Below the pieces are notes generated by a model. It made no database searches. It was not told the DNA's origin and was given only the letters and a program-made list of their open reading frames with translations. Below, piece by piece: positions 48,532-56,716 of a stretch of DNA of 64,000 nt; position 1 is the stretch's first letter, and every line of letters starts with the position of its first letter. The stretch comes from an uncultured Litorivicinus sp. (GTDB lineage Bacteria; Pseudomonadota; Gammaproteobacteria; Pseudomonadales; Litorivicinaceae). The DNA lies in assembly GCA_902558075.1 (NCBI GenBank), contig CACECO010000005.1, positions 26,889 through 90,888 on the forward strand. The letters are read 5' to 3'. The position numbers and the translations under genes were made by a program.

Positions 48532-49955
48532 AACAGGCGCTCCAGCTTAAAATTGGGCAAAGCCTAACGATGACACCACAATTGCAGCAGGCGATTAAAC
48601 TGCTGCAGATGTCGACTCTTGACCTACAACACGAAATCTCGCGCGCACTTGAAGAGAATCCCTTGCTTGAACGCGAAGATGAAATCGAGCAGCCACTCGA
48701 GTCCACCGATAATGCGGTTCGCGAACAAGAGACTCCGCCCGAATCCATTGAGGTTGCAGTCGAGACCGATTGGTCAGACACCAACCACTTTGATTTAAAT
48801 CGGCCGATGACTCGAACAGCATCTGACGATGAATACGATAGTTTCGAGAATCGAACATCGGAGGCCCTCACACTCTCAGATCACCTGCTCTGGCAATTGA
48901 ATTTGATGCCTTTAACCGAGCGTGACATGCTGATAGCGCGGGTTTTGGTTGATTCAATCGATGCAGATGGATTCCTCGACGCCGACTTAGAAGAAATTAC
49001 CGAGGCATTGGGTGAGGAGCTCGCGGAGCTCGAGCTTGACGAAGTTGAGTGTGTACTTCACCAAATTCAACGACTGGATCCTGTCGGAGTCGGTGCCCGC
49101 GGAATTGCCGAATCGCTAGCGGTTCAGTTGGCCGCACTTGGTTTACTCGGCGGCGATGTCTCGCTGCCTTTATCTTTGGTGCAGAACCATCTCGATCTAC
49201 TGACTAAAAAAGATCGCGCTGGACTCAAGCGAGTCTTGAAATGTACAGATGAAGCCTTGAACCTTGCACTCGAATTGATTAGATCGCTGGATCCAAAGCC
49301 AGGCAGTCACATTGGCAGTAGTGAACCTGAGTATGTCACGCCGGATCTCATTGTGCGTCGCAACGAAGGGGGGTGGGTTGTGGAACTTAACCCCGACGCC
49401 TTACCTCGTGTGGGAATCAATCAGACCTATCAGAACTACATCAAATCAGGTGACAAAAGCGAAACCAATGACTACCTCAAAAACCACCTACAAGAGGCTC
49501 GCTGGTTTGTCAAAAGTCTGAGATCTCGCGCAGAAACATTACTTAAGGTCGGTACTTGTATTGTCGAAGAGCAAATCGAGTTCTTTGAAAAAGGGCCCGT
49601 TGCAATGAAACCAATGGTGCTTGCTGATATCGCGGAACGCGTCGAAATGCATGAATCCACCATTTCCCGGGTCACGACGCAAAAATACATGCACACCCCA
49701 CGTGGAACGCTCGAACTAAAATACTTCTTCTCAAGCCATGTTGGCACCGATGGGGGTGGCGAGGCATCATCCACTGCCATCAAAGAACACCTAAAAGATT
49801 TAATTAGTGCAGAGAATCCAAAGAAACCGCTGTCTGATAATAAATTGAGCGAACTTCTTGCGGCTCGAGGATTCAAGGTGGCGCGACGTACCGTTGCCAA
49901 ATATCGAGAAATGTTGGGTATTGGTGGATCGAGCGAACGAAAACAGGTGTTTTAG
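48528..49955 (+). CDS. rpoN: RNA polymerase sigma-54 factor
   Basis: Sigma-54 directs RNA polymerase to -24/-12 promoters and needs enhancer-binding activators. The 475-residue protein has the glutamine- and leucine-rich region I ([19 protein letters not shown]), an acidic linker (about 50-120), the core-binding domain and the C-terminal RpoN box [10 protein letters not shown]. All regions are present. It is coupled to lptB, as in many Gammaproteobacteria. Confidence 0.98.
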   Translation: MKQALQLKIGQSLTMTPQLQQAIKLLQMSTLDLQHEISRALEENPLLEREDEIEQPLESTDNAVREQETPPESIEVAVETDWSDTNHFDLNRPMTRTASDDEYDSFENRTSEALTLSDHLLWQLNLMPLTERDMLIARVLVDSIDADGFLDADLEEITEALGEELAELELDEVECVLHQIQRLDPVGVGARGIAESLAVQLAALGLLGGDVSLPLSLVQNHLDLLTKKDRAGLKRVLKCTDEALNLALELIRSLDPKPGSHIGSSEPEYVTPDLIVRRNEGGWVVELNPDALPRVGINQTYQNYIKSGDKSETNDYLKNHLQEARWFVKSLRSRAETLLKVGTCIVEEQIEFFEKGPVAMKPMVLADIAERVEMHESTISRVTTQKYMHTPRGTLELKYFFSSHVGTDGGGEASSTAIKEHLKDLISAENPKKPLSDNKLSELLAARGFKVARRTVAKYREMLGIGGSSERKQVF

Positions 49956-49957
49956 AC

Positions 49958-49976
49958 TTTTCGTCTGAGACGAAAA
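49958..49976 (+). other. Perfect hairpin just after rpoN
   Basis: Positions 49958-49965 and 49969-49976 form a perfect 8-bp inverted repeat with a 3-base loop, starting 3 bases after the rpoN stop. On the plus strand it has T residues in the 5' arm and A residues in the 3' arm and no following T-run, so it does not fit a standard terminator for rpoN. It may protect the rpoN 3' end or be a processing site before hpf. Confidence 0.4.
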
Positions 49977-50040
49977 AGCGCATAGTGAAGGTGGGGCACG
50001 GTAAGGACATCCCTCGATGCACTAGTAAAAGGAGAAAGGT

Positions 50041-50340
50041 ATGCAAATCAGCATAAGCGGTCATCAACTCGACGTTACGAATGCGCTGAAATCTTATGTG
50101 ACTGAAAAACTCGATCGAATCGAACGTCACGCCGAACACATTACCAAGGTCGAAATCACTCTTACCGTTGAAAAACTCCGCCAGAAAGCGGAAGGTAACG
50201 TGCATGTCGCCGGCGCCGACGTTCATGCGTCCGCAGAGCACGATGATATGTACGCAGCGATTGACGCAATGGCTGACAAACTCGATCGCCAATTAGTCAA
50301 ACATCGCGAAAAAACGATCAGTCGGATGCACGGACACTAA
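50041..50340 (+). CDS. hpf: Short ribosome hibernation promoting factor
   Basis: The 99-residue short-form HPF lies in the mRNA channel of idle ribosomes and supports 100S dimer formation. It begins MQISISGHQLDVTNALK, with LDRIERHAEHITKVEITL and HASAEHDDMYAAIDAMADKLDRQL following. The C-terminal dimerisation domain of long HPF is absent, as expected here. A strong AGGAG lies 6 bases before the ATG, and an intrinsic terminator follows. Confidence 0.97.
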   Translation: MQISISGHQLDVTNALKSYVTEKLDRIERHAEHITKVEITLTVEKLRQKAEGNVHVAGADVHASAEHDDMYAAIDAMADKLDRQLVKHREKTISRMHGH

Positions 50341-50360
50341 AAGCATCATACAATTACTGA

Positions 50361-50383
50361 GGGCGACATCAGGTCGCCCTTTT
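50361..50383 (+). terminator. Intrinsic terminator between hpf and ptsN
   Basis: Positions 50361-50367 and 50373-50379 form a 7-bp GC-rich stem with a 5-base loop, followed by TTTT (50380-50383). It lies 20 bases past the hpf stop on the plus strand. ptsN starts 23 bases later with no clear new promoter, so partial termination with read-through is likely. Confidence 0.75.
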
Positions 50384-50406
50384 AATCACAACAAGATACC
50401 AACTGC

Positions 50407-50877
50407 ATGCAACTTTCTGACATCATTACTCCACAACGTGTTGTCTCGAGCCTTGGAGGTGCGAGCAAAAAACGAGTACTGGAACTGACCGCTGAGTTCA
50501 TTGCCGAAGAGAGCCAAATGGATTCCGAGGACATATACCAGGGCCTGATTGATCGAGAGCGTCTGGGATCCACCGGTATCGGTTATGGAGTCGCTATCCC
50601 CCATTGCCGCATGGCTTCCTTGAGTACTGATGAAACTCGGGGTTATCTAATCCAGCTGAATCAGGGCGTCGACTTTGATTCCATTGACGGACAGCCAGTG
50701 GAATTATTGTTCGTCTTACTGGTTCCTGAAACAACAAATCAAATGCATTTGAATCTACTAGCCCAACTCGCTGACTGTTTCTCCAACGATCAGTTCCGTC
50801 ATAAGTTACAAATGGGGACTGATGCGAGCGAATTGTTTGAAATTGCCTCCAAGGCGTTTACGACGGCTGCGACATAA
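50407..50877 (+). CDS. ptsN: PTS-Ntr EIIA component PtsN
   Basis: PtsN is the terminal phosphoacceptor of the nitrogen phosphotransferase system. In its unphosphorylated form it regulates potassium uptake and other functions. The 156-residue protein has phosphorylation site H66 in GVAIPHCRM and the flanking LGGASKKRVLELTAEFIAEE and FVLLVPETTNQMHLNLLAQL. It follows a terminator and overlaps rapZ as TAATG. Confidence 0.97.
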   Translation: MQLSDIITPQRVVSSLGGASKKRVLELTAEFIAEESQMDSEDIYQGLIDRERLGSTGIGYGVAIPHCRMASLSTDETRGYLIQLNQGVDFDSIDGQPVELLFVLLVPETTNQMHLNLLAQLADCFSNDQFRHKLQMGTDASELFEIASKAFTTAAT

Positions 50878-51740
50878 TGCATTTGCTGATCGTCTCAGGT
50901 CGATCAGGAGCAGGGAAATCCGCGGCTCTTGGCGCCCTGGAGGATCTTGATTTTTACTGTATCGACAACCTCCCAGTTGCTCTTTTGAAAGATACAGTAA
51001 CGACACTGTCAACCTTGTCACCTGGACGCAATCTGGCGGTATCCATCGATATTCGTACACTAGGGCATCCAGCTGACGTCCCTGCTCTCGTCAACGCCTT
51101 AATGGAGCATGTTCGTCGCCTGGATGTCGTTTTCATTGACGCGATTGACGAATCGTTAGCCCGACGGTTCAGTGAAACCAGGCGGCTTCATCCACTCTCC
51201 ACGGGTATTGAACGAACGCATTTATCGGATGCGCTGAAACGAGAAAGTGCGCGTCTTGAACCCATTCAACAGATCGCAACATTCAAGATAGATAGCTCAG
51301 GGCTATCGATTCATGCGCTGAGAAGCCAGATCCGAGAACTAGTTGCGGGCGATAAAGCGACGCAATTAATTCTGAAGCTCCAATCATTCGGCTTTAAACG
51401 CGGTGTCCCAATGGACTCCGACACCGTTTTTGATGCCCGCTCTCTACCCAACCCCCATTGGGAACACGAGCTACGCCCATTGACAGGGCAAGATCAGCAA
51501 ATCAAAGACTATCTCTCTCAATTTCCGGAGACCTTTGAACTGCTGGATGAAATCGAGGCGCATGTCAGACGATGGGTACCTCGTCATGCTGAATCAGGTC
51601 GCCAATATTTCACCCTGTCGATCGGATGCACTGGCGGCCAACATCGCAGCGTATTTCTCACCGAGGCACTCACACAACGTCTTAGTGATCTGGATCTTGA
51701 TAGGCAGGTTGTCCATCGCGAGCTATCATCTGGCCAGTAA
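50877..51740 (+). CDS. rapZ: RNase adapter protein RapZ
   Basis: RapZ binds nucleotides and, in enterics, guides RNase E to the GlmZ small RNA to control glucosamine-6-phosphate synthase. The 287-residue protein has a P-loop SGRSGAGKS at 7-15, a kinase-like domain, and the C-terminal region with SFGFKRGVPMDSD, DARSLPNPHW and the conserved SIGCTGGQHRSV. No GlmY/GlmZ-type RNA is recognisable in the window. Confidence 0.96.
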   Translation: MHLLIVSGRSGAGKSAALGALEDLDFYCIDNLPVALLKDTVTTLSTLSPGRNLAVSIDIRTLGHPADVPALVNALMEHVRRLDVVFIDAIDESLARRFSETRRLHPLSTGIERTHLSDALKRESARLEPIQQIATFKIDSSGLSIHALRSQIRELVAGDKATQLILKLQSFGFKRGVPMDSDTVFDARSLPNPHWEHELRPLTGQDQQIKDYLSQFPETFELLDEIEAHVRRWVPRHAESGRQYFTLSIGCTGGQHRSVFLTEALTQRLSDLDLDRQVVHRELSSGQ

Positions 51741-51754
51741 AGGAAGCCTCACCG

Positions 51755-52033
51755 ATGATTACTACACCTGTCACCGTCAGAAATTTATTGGGTTTGCATG
51801 CGCGAGCAGCCAATGTTCTTGCACAACAGGCTTCGTTATTTGCATCAGTCGTTGAGCTTGAGGATCCTGCAACTGGTCGCAGAGTTGATGCTAAAAGCAT
51901 CATGCAACTCCTCATGATGGCGGCAGGCCAAGGCAGTGAGCTGGCTTTACATATCACGGGTGATGATCAAGTAGAGGCAACTGACGCGTTAACAGCACTA
52001 TTTGAGGATGGATTTGGAGAACCTTGCGCATGA
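51755..52033 (+). CDS. ptsO: Phosphocarrier protein NPr
   Basis: NPr is the HPr-like carrier that passes phosphate from EI-Ntr to PtsN. The 92-residue protein has the active-site sequence LGLHARAA with H15 and the regulatory-site region DAKSIMQLLMMAAGQGSEL. It lies 14 bases after rapZ, and its stop overlaps the mgtE ATG. The EI-Ntr gene ptsP is not in this window. Confidence 0.96.
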   Translation: MITTPVTVRNLLGLHARAANVLAQQASLFASVVELEDPATGRRVDAKSIMQLLMMAAGQGSELALHITGDDQVEATDALTALFEDGFGEPCA

Positions 52034-53403
52034 ATGAGCAAGTCACAGACCCCATTTTGGAATCCAACCAGGCCTATCTTGAGCGCATCAATATCGCTCT
52101 GTCACAAGGTGCGTACGCTCGCGCTAGACAACTCATTAATGAAGACTTAGCTGCCCCAGATATTGCACATCTCCTATCATCTGAACCACCCAAACAGCGA
52201 AACATTCTTTGGAATTTAATTGAAACCGAGGAATTAGCAGCTGACGTTTTGGCATATCTCGGAGAGGAAGAACGATCCGAAATTGTTGCTCGACTTGGAC
52301 CAGAAGAACTCGCCAATCTGATCGCGAGCTTTGAGTTCGACGACAAAGTTGACCTTTTGCAGGAATTACCAGAATCAGTTATTGAAGAAGTCCTTCTTTC
52401 GATGGACTCCCAAGACCGTCAGCGGGTTGAAGATGTTCTCTCATATGACGAGGATTCCGCCGGAGGATTGATGAACACCGACGTGGTGACCGTCCGTCCA
52501 GATATCACGATTGATGTTGTGCTCAGATATATTCGTCGATATCGCGAGCTCCCGCCCATGACCGACAATCTTTGGGTGGTCAACCGTCGCAATGAATTCA
52601 TTGGACAGGCACCCATCTCGAAGGTTTTGATTTCCGACCCAATGACTACGATCCGCGAAATCATGGAAACCGAAGTCGAACCTTTGCTTGTCTCGACGCA
52701 CGAAGACGAAGTCGCTCAGCGTTTCGAACGGCTCGATCTTGTGAGTGCGCCTGTGGTTAGCGAGAACGGTAAGTTATTAGGTCGTATCACCATCGATGAT
52801 GTGGTTGACGTGATTCGAGCGTCAGCTGATCACAGTTTAATGAGTCAGGCGGGCTTGGATGAAGATGAGGATATCTTTGCTCCACTAGTAAGAACCGTCC
52901 GTCGACGCACAATTTGGCTTGGGATCAATCTATTGACTGCCTTCGTAGCAGCAGCTGTCATCGGCATGTTTGAGGCCACAATTGAGCAAGTCGTCGCGTT
53001 GGCCATCTTGATGCCTGTGGTCGCATCCATGGGTGGGATAGCTGGTACTCAAGCACTCACAATTGTGATTCGAGGCATGGCGCTGGGGCGGGTTGGCTCG
53101 GCAAACATCCGTGCGCTCGTCGCCCGGGAAGTTTTAATTGGCATTGCCAATGGTCTCTTCTGGTCACTGATCGTTGGATTGGCTGCCTTTGTATGGTTCG
53201 ATGATCACACGCTCGGATATGTAATCGCGGTTGCGATCGTCATCAATCTTCTGGTTGCTGCATTGGTAGGCACCTTACTCCCTGGCTATCTGAAATCCGT
53301 GCGCATTGATCCCGCGTTAGCCGGTGGCGTTGTGTTGACCACCGTAACTGATGTTGTTGGCTTTTTCTGCTTTTTAGGCATCGCTACGCTTGTCTATGCG
53401 TAA
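52030..53403 (+). CDS. mgtE: Magnesium transporter MgtE
   Basis: MgtE is a Mg2+ channel gated by intracellular Mg2+. The start is ATG 52030, in an ATGA overlap with ptsO (a TTG two codons earlier is possible), giving 457 residues. In order there are an N domain (about 30-135, with GPEELANLIASFE), two CBS domains (about 140-260, including LLVSTHEDEVAQ), a plug helix and five membrane segments from about 285. The pore motif GGIAGTQALTI is present. Its place at the end of the nitrogen-PTS operon is notable. Confidence 0.96.
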   Translation: MNEQVTDPILESNQAYLERINIALSQGAYARARQLINEDLAAPDIAHLLSSEPPKQRNILWNLIETEELAADVLAYLGEEERSEIVARLGPEELANLIASFEFDDKVDLLQELPESVIEEVLLSMDSQDRQRVEDVLSYDEDSAGGLMNTDVVTVRPDITIDVVLRYIRRYRELPPMTDNLWVVNRRNEFIGQAPISKVLISDPMTTIREIMETEVEPLLVSTHEDEVAQRFERLDLVSAPVVSENGKLLGRITIDDVVDVIRASADHSLMSQAGLDEDEDIFAPLVRTVRRRTIWLGINLLTAFVAAAVIGMFEATIEQVVALAILMPVVASMGGIAGTQALTIVIRGMALGRVGSANIRALVAREVLIGIANGLFWSLIVGLAAFVWFDDHTLGYVIAVAIVINLLVAALVGTLLPGYLKSVRIDPALAGGVVLTTVTDVVGFFCFLGIATLVYA

Positions 53404-53404
53404 C

Positions 53405-54748
53405 TTAACTGCCTGCAACCATCATTTTTTCGAACAGCATAGAGCCCGTTGTAATTGAGCGACGTAAATCGATATCGGAGCCAACTGCAACAAGATCCTG
53501 TTTCAACATCCGATCCAAGTTTGACGCAACGGTCACCTCATGCACCGGATAAGCAATCTCGCCATTTTCGACCCAGAATCCAGAGGCCCCACGCGAATAA
53601 TCGCCATTCACAAGGTTCACACCCTGTCCCATCAGTTCGGTTACAATCAACCCCTGCCCCATCTCTGAGACCAGGGTCTGAAAATCGTTTTCGCCTTTGA
53701 GAAAGAGATTACGGACGCCACCAGCATTATGAGTGGATTTCAGACCAAGTCGATTAGCTGAATACAGGGATAACACATAACTCGACAAAGAGCCGTCTGT
53801 CACGAACGCTTGCTCGCGTGTGGCCAGCCCGTCGCCATCATACGCTGATGAACCCATTGCACCGGGAATAAGTGGGTTTTCAGACAGCGATACCCAACTC
53901 GGAAATACATCCGTACCGAGGCGGTCCAAAAGATAACTGGATTGCCGATATAATGATCCACCACTTATGGCACTGACAAAGCTAGCCAGTAAGCCTGATG
54001 CAGTCTCCGAAATAAACAACACTGGAGCTTCAGCTGTCTGACACTTGCGGGGATTCAACCGAGCCACAGTTTTTTCTGCTGCTTCGCGTCCAACTACCTC
54101 AGGTGACCAAAGCTGATCAGGACGACGCGATTGCGTATATGCATACGATCGTTCTCGACTATCTCCATCTTCGGCCAATAACACACAACTCATACCGTGA
54201 ATACTCGTTGGCTGGCTAACCAATAATCCTTCGGTTGTACCATGGACCGAGATACTGCGGGTTGAATACACAGATCCGCCCTCGGAGTTCGTAATTCGCG
54301 CGTCAGCTTGCCGCCCGAAGGATTCGACTTCAATGGCCAGATCGAGTGCCTCCTTCGCATCGATCTCCCACGGATGATCCAGTTCAAGATTCGGAACAGT
54401 TTGAATAATTTGATCTCGGGATGCGAGCACGGCAGCAGGATCAGGGGCTGTCACCTTCGCGATTGCAAGAGCGGCCTCAAGCGTCCGCTGCAATGCACCA
54501 TCCGATAAGTCAGTTGTTGACGCTGAACCGCGCGATTCACCCAGAAATACAGTGATCGATAGGGATTGATCCCGGGTCATTTCTAATTTCTCAGGTTGAC
54601 CCAGTCGTGCCTGCACATCAAGCCCAACAGACGCACTCGCGGCAACTTCACAGGCGTCTGCTCCGACGTGTTTAGATTGTTCCAATATCCGGGTTGTTAA
54701 TTCTTCGAGACGGTTTTTTTCTTGTTGTGAGTTAAACTTCGCGGACAT
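53405..54748 (-). CDS. pmbA: TldE/PmbA metalloprotease-complex subunit
   Basis: PmbA (TldE) pairs with TldD in a protease involved in microcin B17 maturation and toxin/antitoxin turnover. The 447-residue protein lacks the HExxxH zinc site of TldD, as TldE subunits do. Recognisable segments are SLSITVFLGESRGSASTTDL, YSANRLGLKSTHNAGGVRNL, GVNLVNGDYSRGASGFWVENG and YPVHEVTVASNL. The start at 54748 shares its CATG with the opposing yjgA start. It ends one base short of the mgtE stop. Confidence 0.96.
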   Translation of the reverse strand: MSAKFNSQQEKNRLEELTTRILEQSKHVGADACEVAASASVGLDVQARLGQPEKLEMTRDQSLSITVFLGESRGSASTTDLSDGALQRTLEAALAIAKVTAPDPAAVLASRDQIIQTVPNLELDHPWEIDAKEALDLAIEVESFGRQADARITNSEGGSVYSTRSISVHGTTEGLLVSQPTSIHGMSCVLLAEDGDSRERSYAYTQSRRPDQLWSPEVVGREAAEKTVARLNPRKCQTAEAPVLFISETASGLLASFVSAISGGSLYRQSSYLLDRLGTDVFPSWVSLSENPLIPGAMGSSAYDGDGLATREQAFVTDGSLSSYVLSLYSANRLGLKSTHNAGGVRNLFLKGENDFQTLVSEMGQGLIVTELMGQGVNLVNGDYSRGASGFWVENGEIAYPVHEVTVASNLDRMLKQDLVAVGSDIDLRRSITTGSMLFEKMMVAGS

Positions 54749-55280
54749 GAATGACAGACGCTCCCCTCAAAATGATGAACTGATCGACGATGAACGCCTC
54801 GAGGTGCCGTCGAAAAGTGCAAAAAAACGTGAAATGTTGGCGCTTCAGGCGCTCGGCCAAGAACTTGCAACCTTGTCTACGCAGCAATTTCAGAAAATTC
54901 AATTTCCCGAAGATGCACTGCGCGAGGCGCTTGAATTCTACAGAGGTATTCCAGAGAAAAAGCATGAAGCGCGCCGTCGGCAGATGCAGTTTATCGGTAA
55001 AGTAATGCGCGGTATTGAGCCCGACTCGCTTCAAGCGCAGTTGGACGCGATGAAAACCACTGACAATGAAAAAAAGCGTAAGCATCGCCAAGCCGAACAG
55101 TGGCGTGACCGCTTGCTGGATGATCCGAAACAAGCAACCGATTTTCTGAATGAGTTTGCCACCGATGCGCAACGACTGAACCGGTTGATTCGCGCGGCCA
55201 AAAAGGCACGAGAACTGAACAAAGACAACGGTGAGGCGCGTGGTCTGTATCTCGCGCTCTTTGAGGCGATCGCCCATTAA
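54747..55280 (+). CDS. yjgA: DUF615 ribosome-associated protein YjgA (DarP)
   Basis: A 177-residue DUF615 protein, DarP/YjgA in E. coli, which binds pre-50S particles and aids late large-subunit assembly. It is highly helical and charged: an acidic N terminus (about 1-20) is followed by PSKSAKKREMLALQALGQEL and the conserved RRRQMQFIGKVMR. The helices around RDRLLDDP and DAQRLNRLIRAAKKAREL come last. The ATG shares its CATG with pmbA. It ends in a TTAA shared with the tldD stop. Confidence 0.93.
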   Translation: MNDRRSPQNDELIDDERLEVPSKSAKKREMLALQALGQELATLSTQQFQKIQFPEDALREALEFYRGIPEKKHEARRRQMQFIGKVMRGIEPDSLQAQLDAMKTTDNEKKRKHRQAEQWRDRLLDDPKQATDFLNEFATDAQRLNRLIRAAKKARELNKDNGEARGLYLALFEAIAH

Positions 55281-56716
55281 GCCGTTCCGCCAACCGTCAG
55301 CCGATCAATCTTAAGACTCGGCTGACCGACCCCGACAGGAACACTCTGGCCATTTTTACCGCACACACCGATCCCTGGATCAAGTGCAAGATCATCACCA
55401 ATCATTGAAATTGCGCTCATGACCTCCGGGCCGTGCCCAATCAGTGTCGCTCCTTTCACAGGTGCTGTAAGCTTCCCTTTCTCGATTAAGTAAGCCTCGC
55501 TAGCTGCAAACACGAACTGCCCAGATGTAATATCTACCTGACCGCCTCCAAAGTTCACGGCGAAAATTCCACGATCGACGGATCTGATCATATCCTCCTG
55601 AGTCGCGTCACCTGGCTCCATGAAGGTGTTGGTCATGCGAGGCATTGGGAGATGTGCGTAACTCTCACGACGACCATTGCCGGTTGGTGCCACATCCATC
55701 AGACGCGCATTCAGCTTGTCTTGCATATAACCCACCAAAATACCGTCTTCGATCAGCACGTTACGCTGGCTCACATGCCCCTCATCATCGATATTTAGTG
55801 ACCCGCGACGATCGGACATCGTTCCATCATCGACAACAGTGACCCCTTTTGATGCAACCTGTTGACCTACCTTACCTGAGTAAAAACTCGAGCCTTTGCG
55901 ATTGAAATCGCCTTCGAGTCCGTGACCGACCGCTTCATGGAGCAAGACACCTGGCCAACCTGATGCGAGTACCACCGGCATTTCGCCTGCAGGACAGTCA
56001 ACCGAGTCCAAATTCACAAGCGCTTGGTCCACAGCTTCGGAGACTAACCGATTGGCATGTTCGACCGTCAGCAGACGATCCAAGTCATATCGACCGCCGA
56101 GACCCGAGCTAGCCCGTTCTCTGCGACCATCCTTCTCAGCCAAGACTGAAACCGAGAGACGCACCAGTGGCCGGACATCGGCTCCCAGCGTACCGTCGGT
56201 TGCCGCAATAAGAATCTCGCGATATGAGATCGATAAGGTCGCTTGCACCTGCTGTACCAGGGCGCTTTTCGCACGTGCTTTGGTATCAATATCCAGTAGG
56301 AATGCGATTTTATCGATCGCACCCTTTTCAGGAATCGGATTTTTCGCCACATATAATTTTGGTGTTGAGACCTGATCGAGGTTAACGCCACCCCGCGACT
56401 GACGTCCGTCTTGAATCGCTATCGCAACATCACGCGCCTCGCGAATCCGGGCCGCTGTTATCTCTGAACTGTATGCAAAACCTTGTTTATCACCGGCACA
56501 TGTTCGAACACCCACGCCTGCGTCTTGGTAGTAACTGGCATCTTTCACTTCACCATCTTCAAGCGAGTAGGTCTCCGCCTCAGCTCTTTCAAAAAACAAA
56601 TCTGCGAAATCGACCTCACCGACGGACAATTCACTCACCAGAGGCTCCAGATCATCCAGAACCAGCCCGCCTGGTCTTAAAATCGATTCACTCACTGTTT
56701 GCAGTAATATCGGCAT
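55277..56716 (-). CDS. tldD: Metalloprotease TldD
   Basis: TldD is the zinc-bearing subunit of the TldD/TldE protease. The 479-residue protein has the active-site HEAVGHGLEGDF (HExxxH) and later the GGGQVDITSGQFVFAASEAYL region. An N-terminal DVFF-type segment (DFADLFFERAEAETYSLEDG) and VGVRTCAGDKQGFAY are also present. AAGGA lies 8 bases before the ATG. It starts inside the 3' end of yhdP (29-base overlap) and is separated from its partner pmbA by the opposite-strand yjgA. Confidence 0.97.
   Translation of the reverse strand: MPILLQTVSESILRPGGLVLDDLEPLVSELSVGEVDFADLFFERAEAETYSLEDGEVKDASYYQDAGVGVRTCAGDKQGFAYSSEITAARIREARDVAIAIQDGRQSRGGVNLDQVSTPKLYVAKNPIPEKGAIDKIAFLLDIDTKARAKSALVQQVQATLSISYREILIAATDGTLGADVRPLVRLSVSVLAEKDGRRERASSGLGGRYDLDRLLTVEHANRLVSEAVDQALVNLDSVDCPAGEMPVVLASGWPGVLLHEAVGHGLEGDFNRKGSSFYSGKVGQQVASKGVTVVDDGTMSDRRGSLNIDDEGHVSQRNVLIEDGILVGYMQDKLNARLMDVAPTGNGRRESYAHLPMPRMTNTFMEPGDATQEDMIRSVDRGIFAVNFGGGQVDITSGQFVFAASEAYLIEKGKLTAPVKGATLIGHGPEVMSAISMIGDDLALDPGIGVCGKNGQSVPVGVGQPSLKIDRLTVGGTA

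Noticed and set aside
51740..51755. GlmY/GlmZ-like small RNA near rapZ
   Set aside because: rapZ is tightly packed between ptsN and ptsO with no intergenic space for an RNA gene.
54732..55277. 181-residue minus-strand ORF covering yjgA
   Set aside because: It would join pmbA and tldD on the minus strand, but yjgA on the plus strand has DUF615 motifs and this one is a Phe/Leu-rich shadow.
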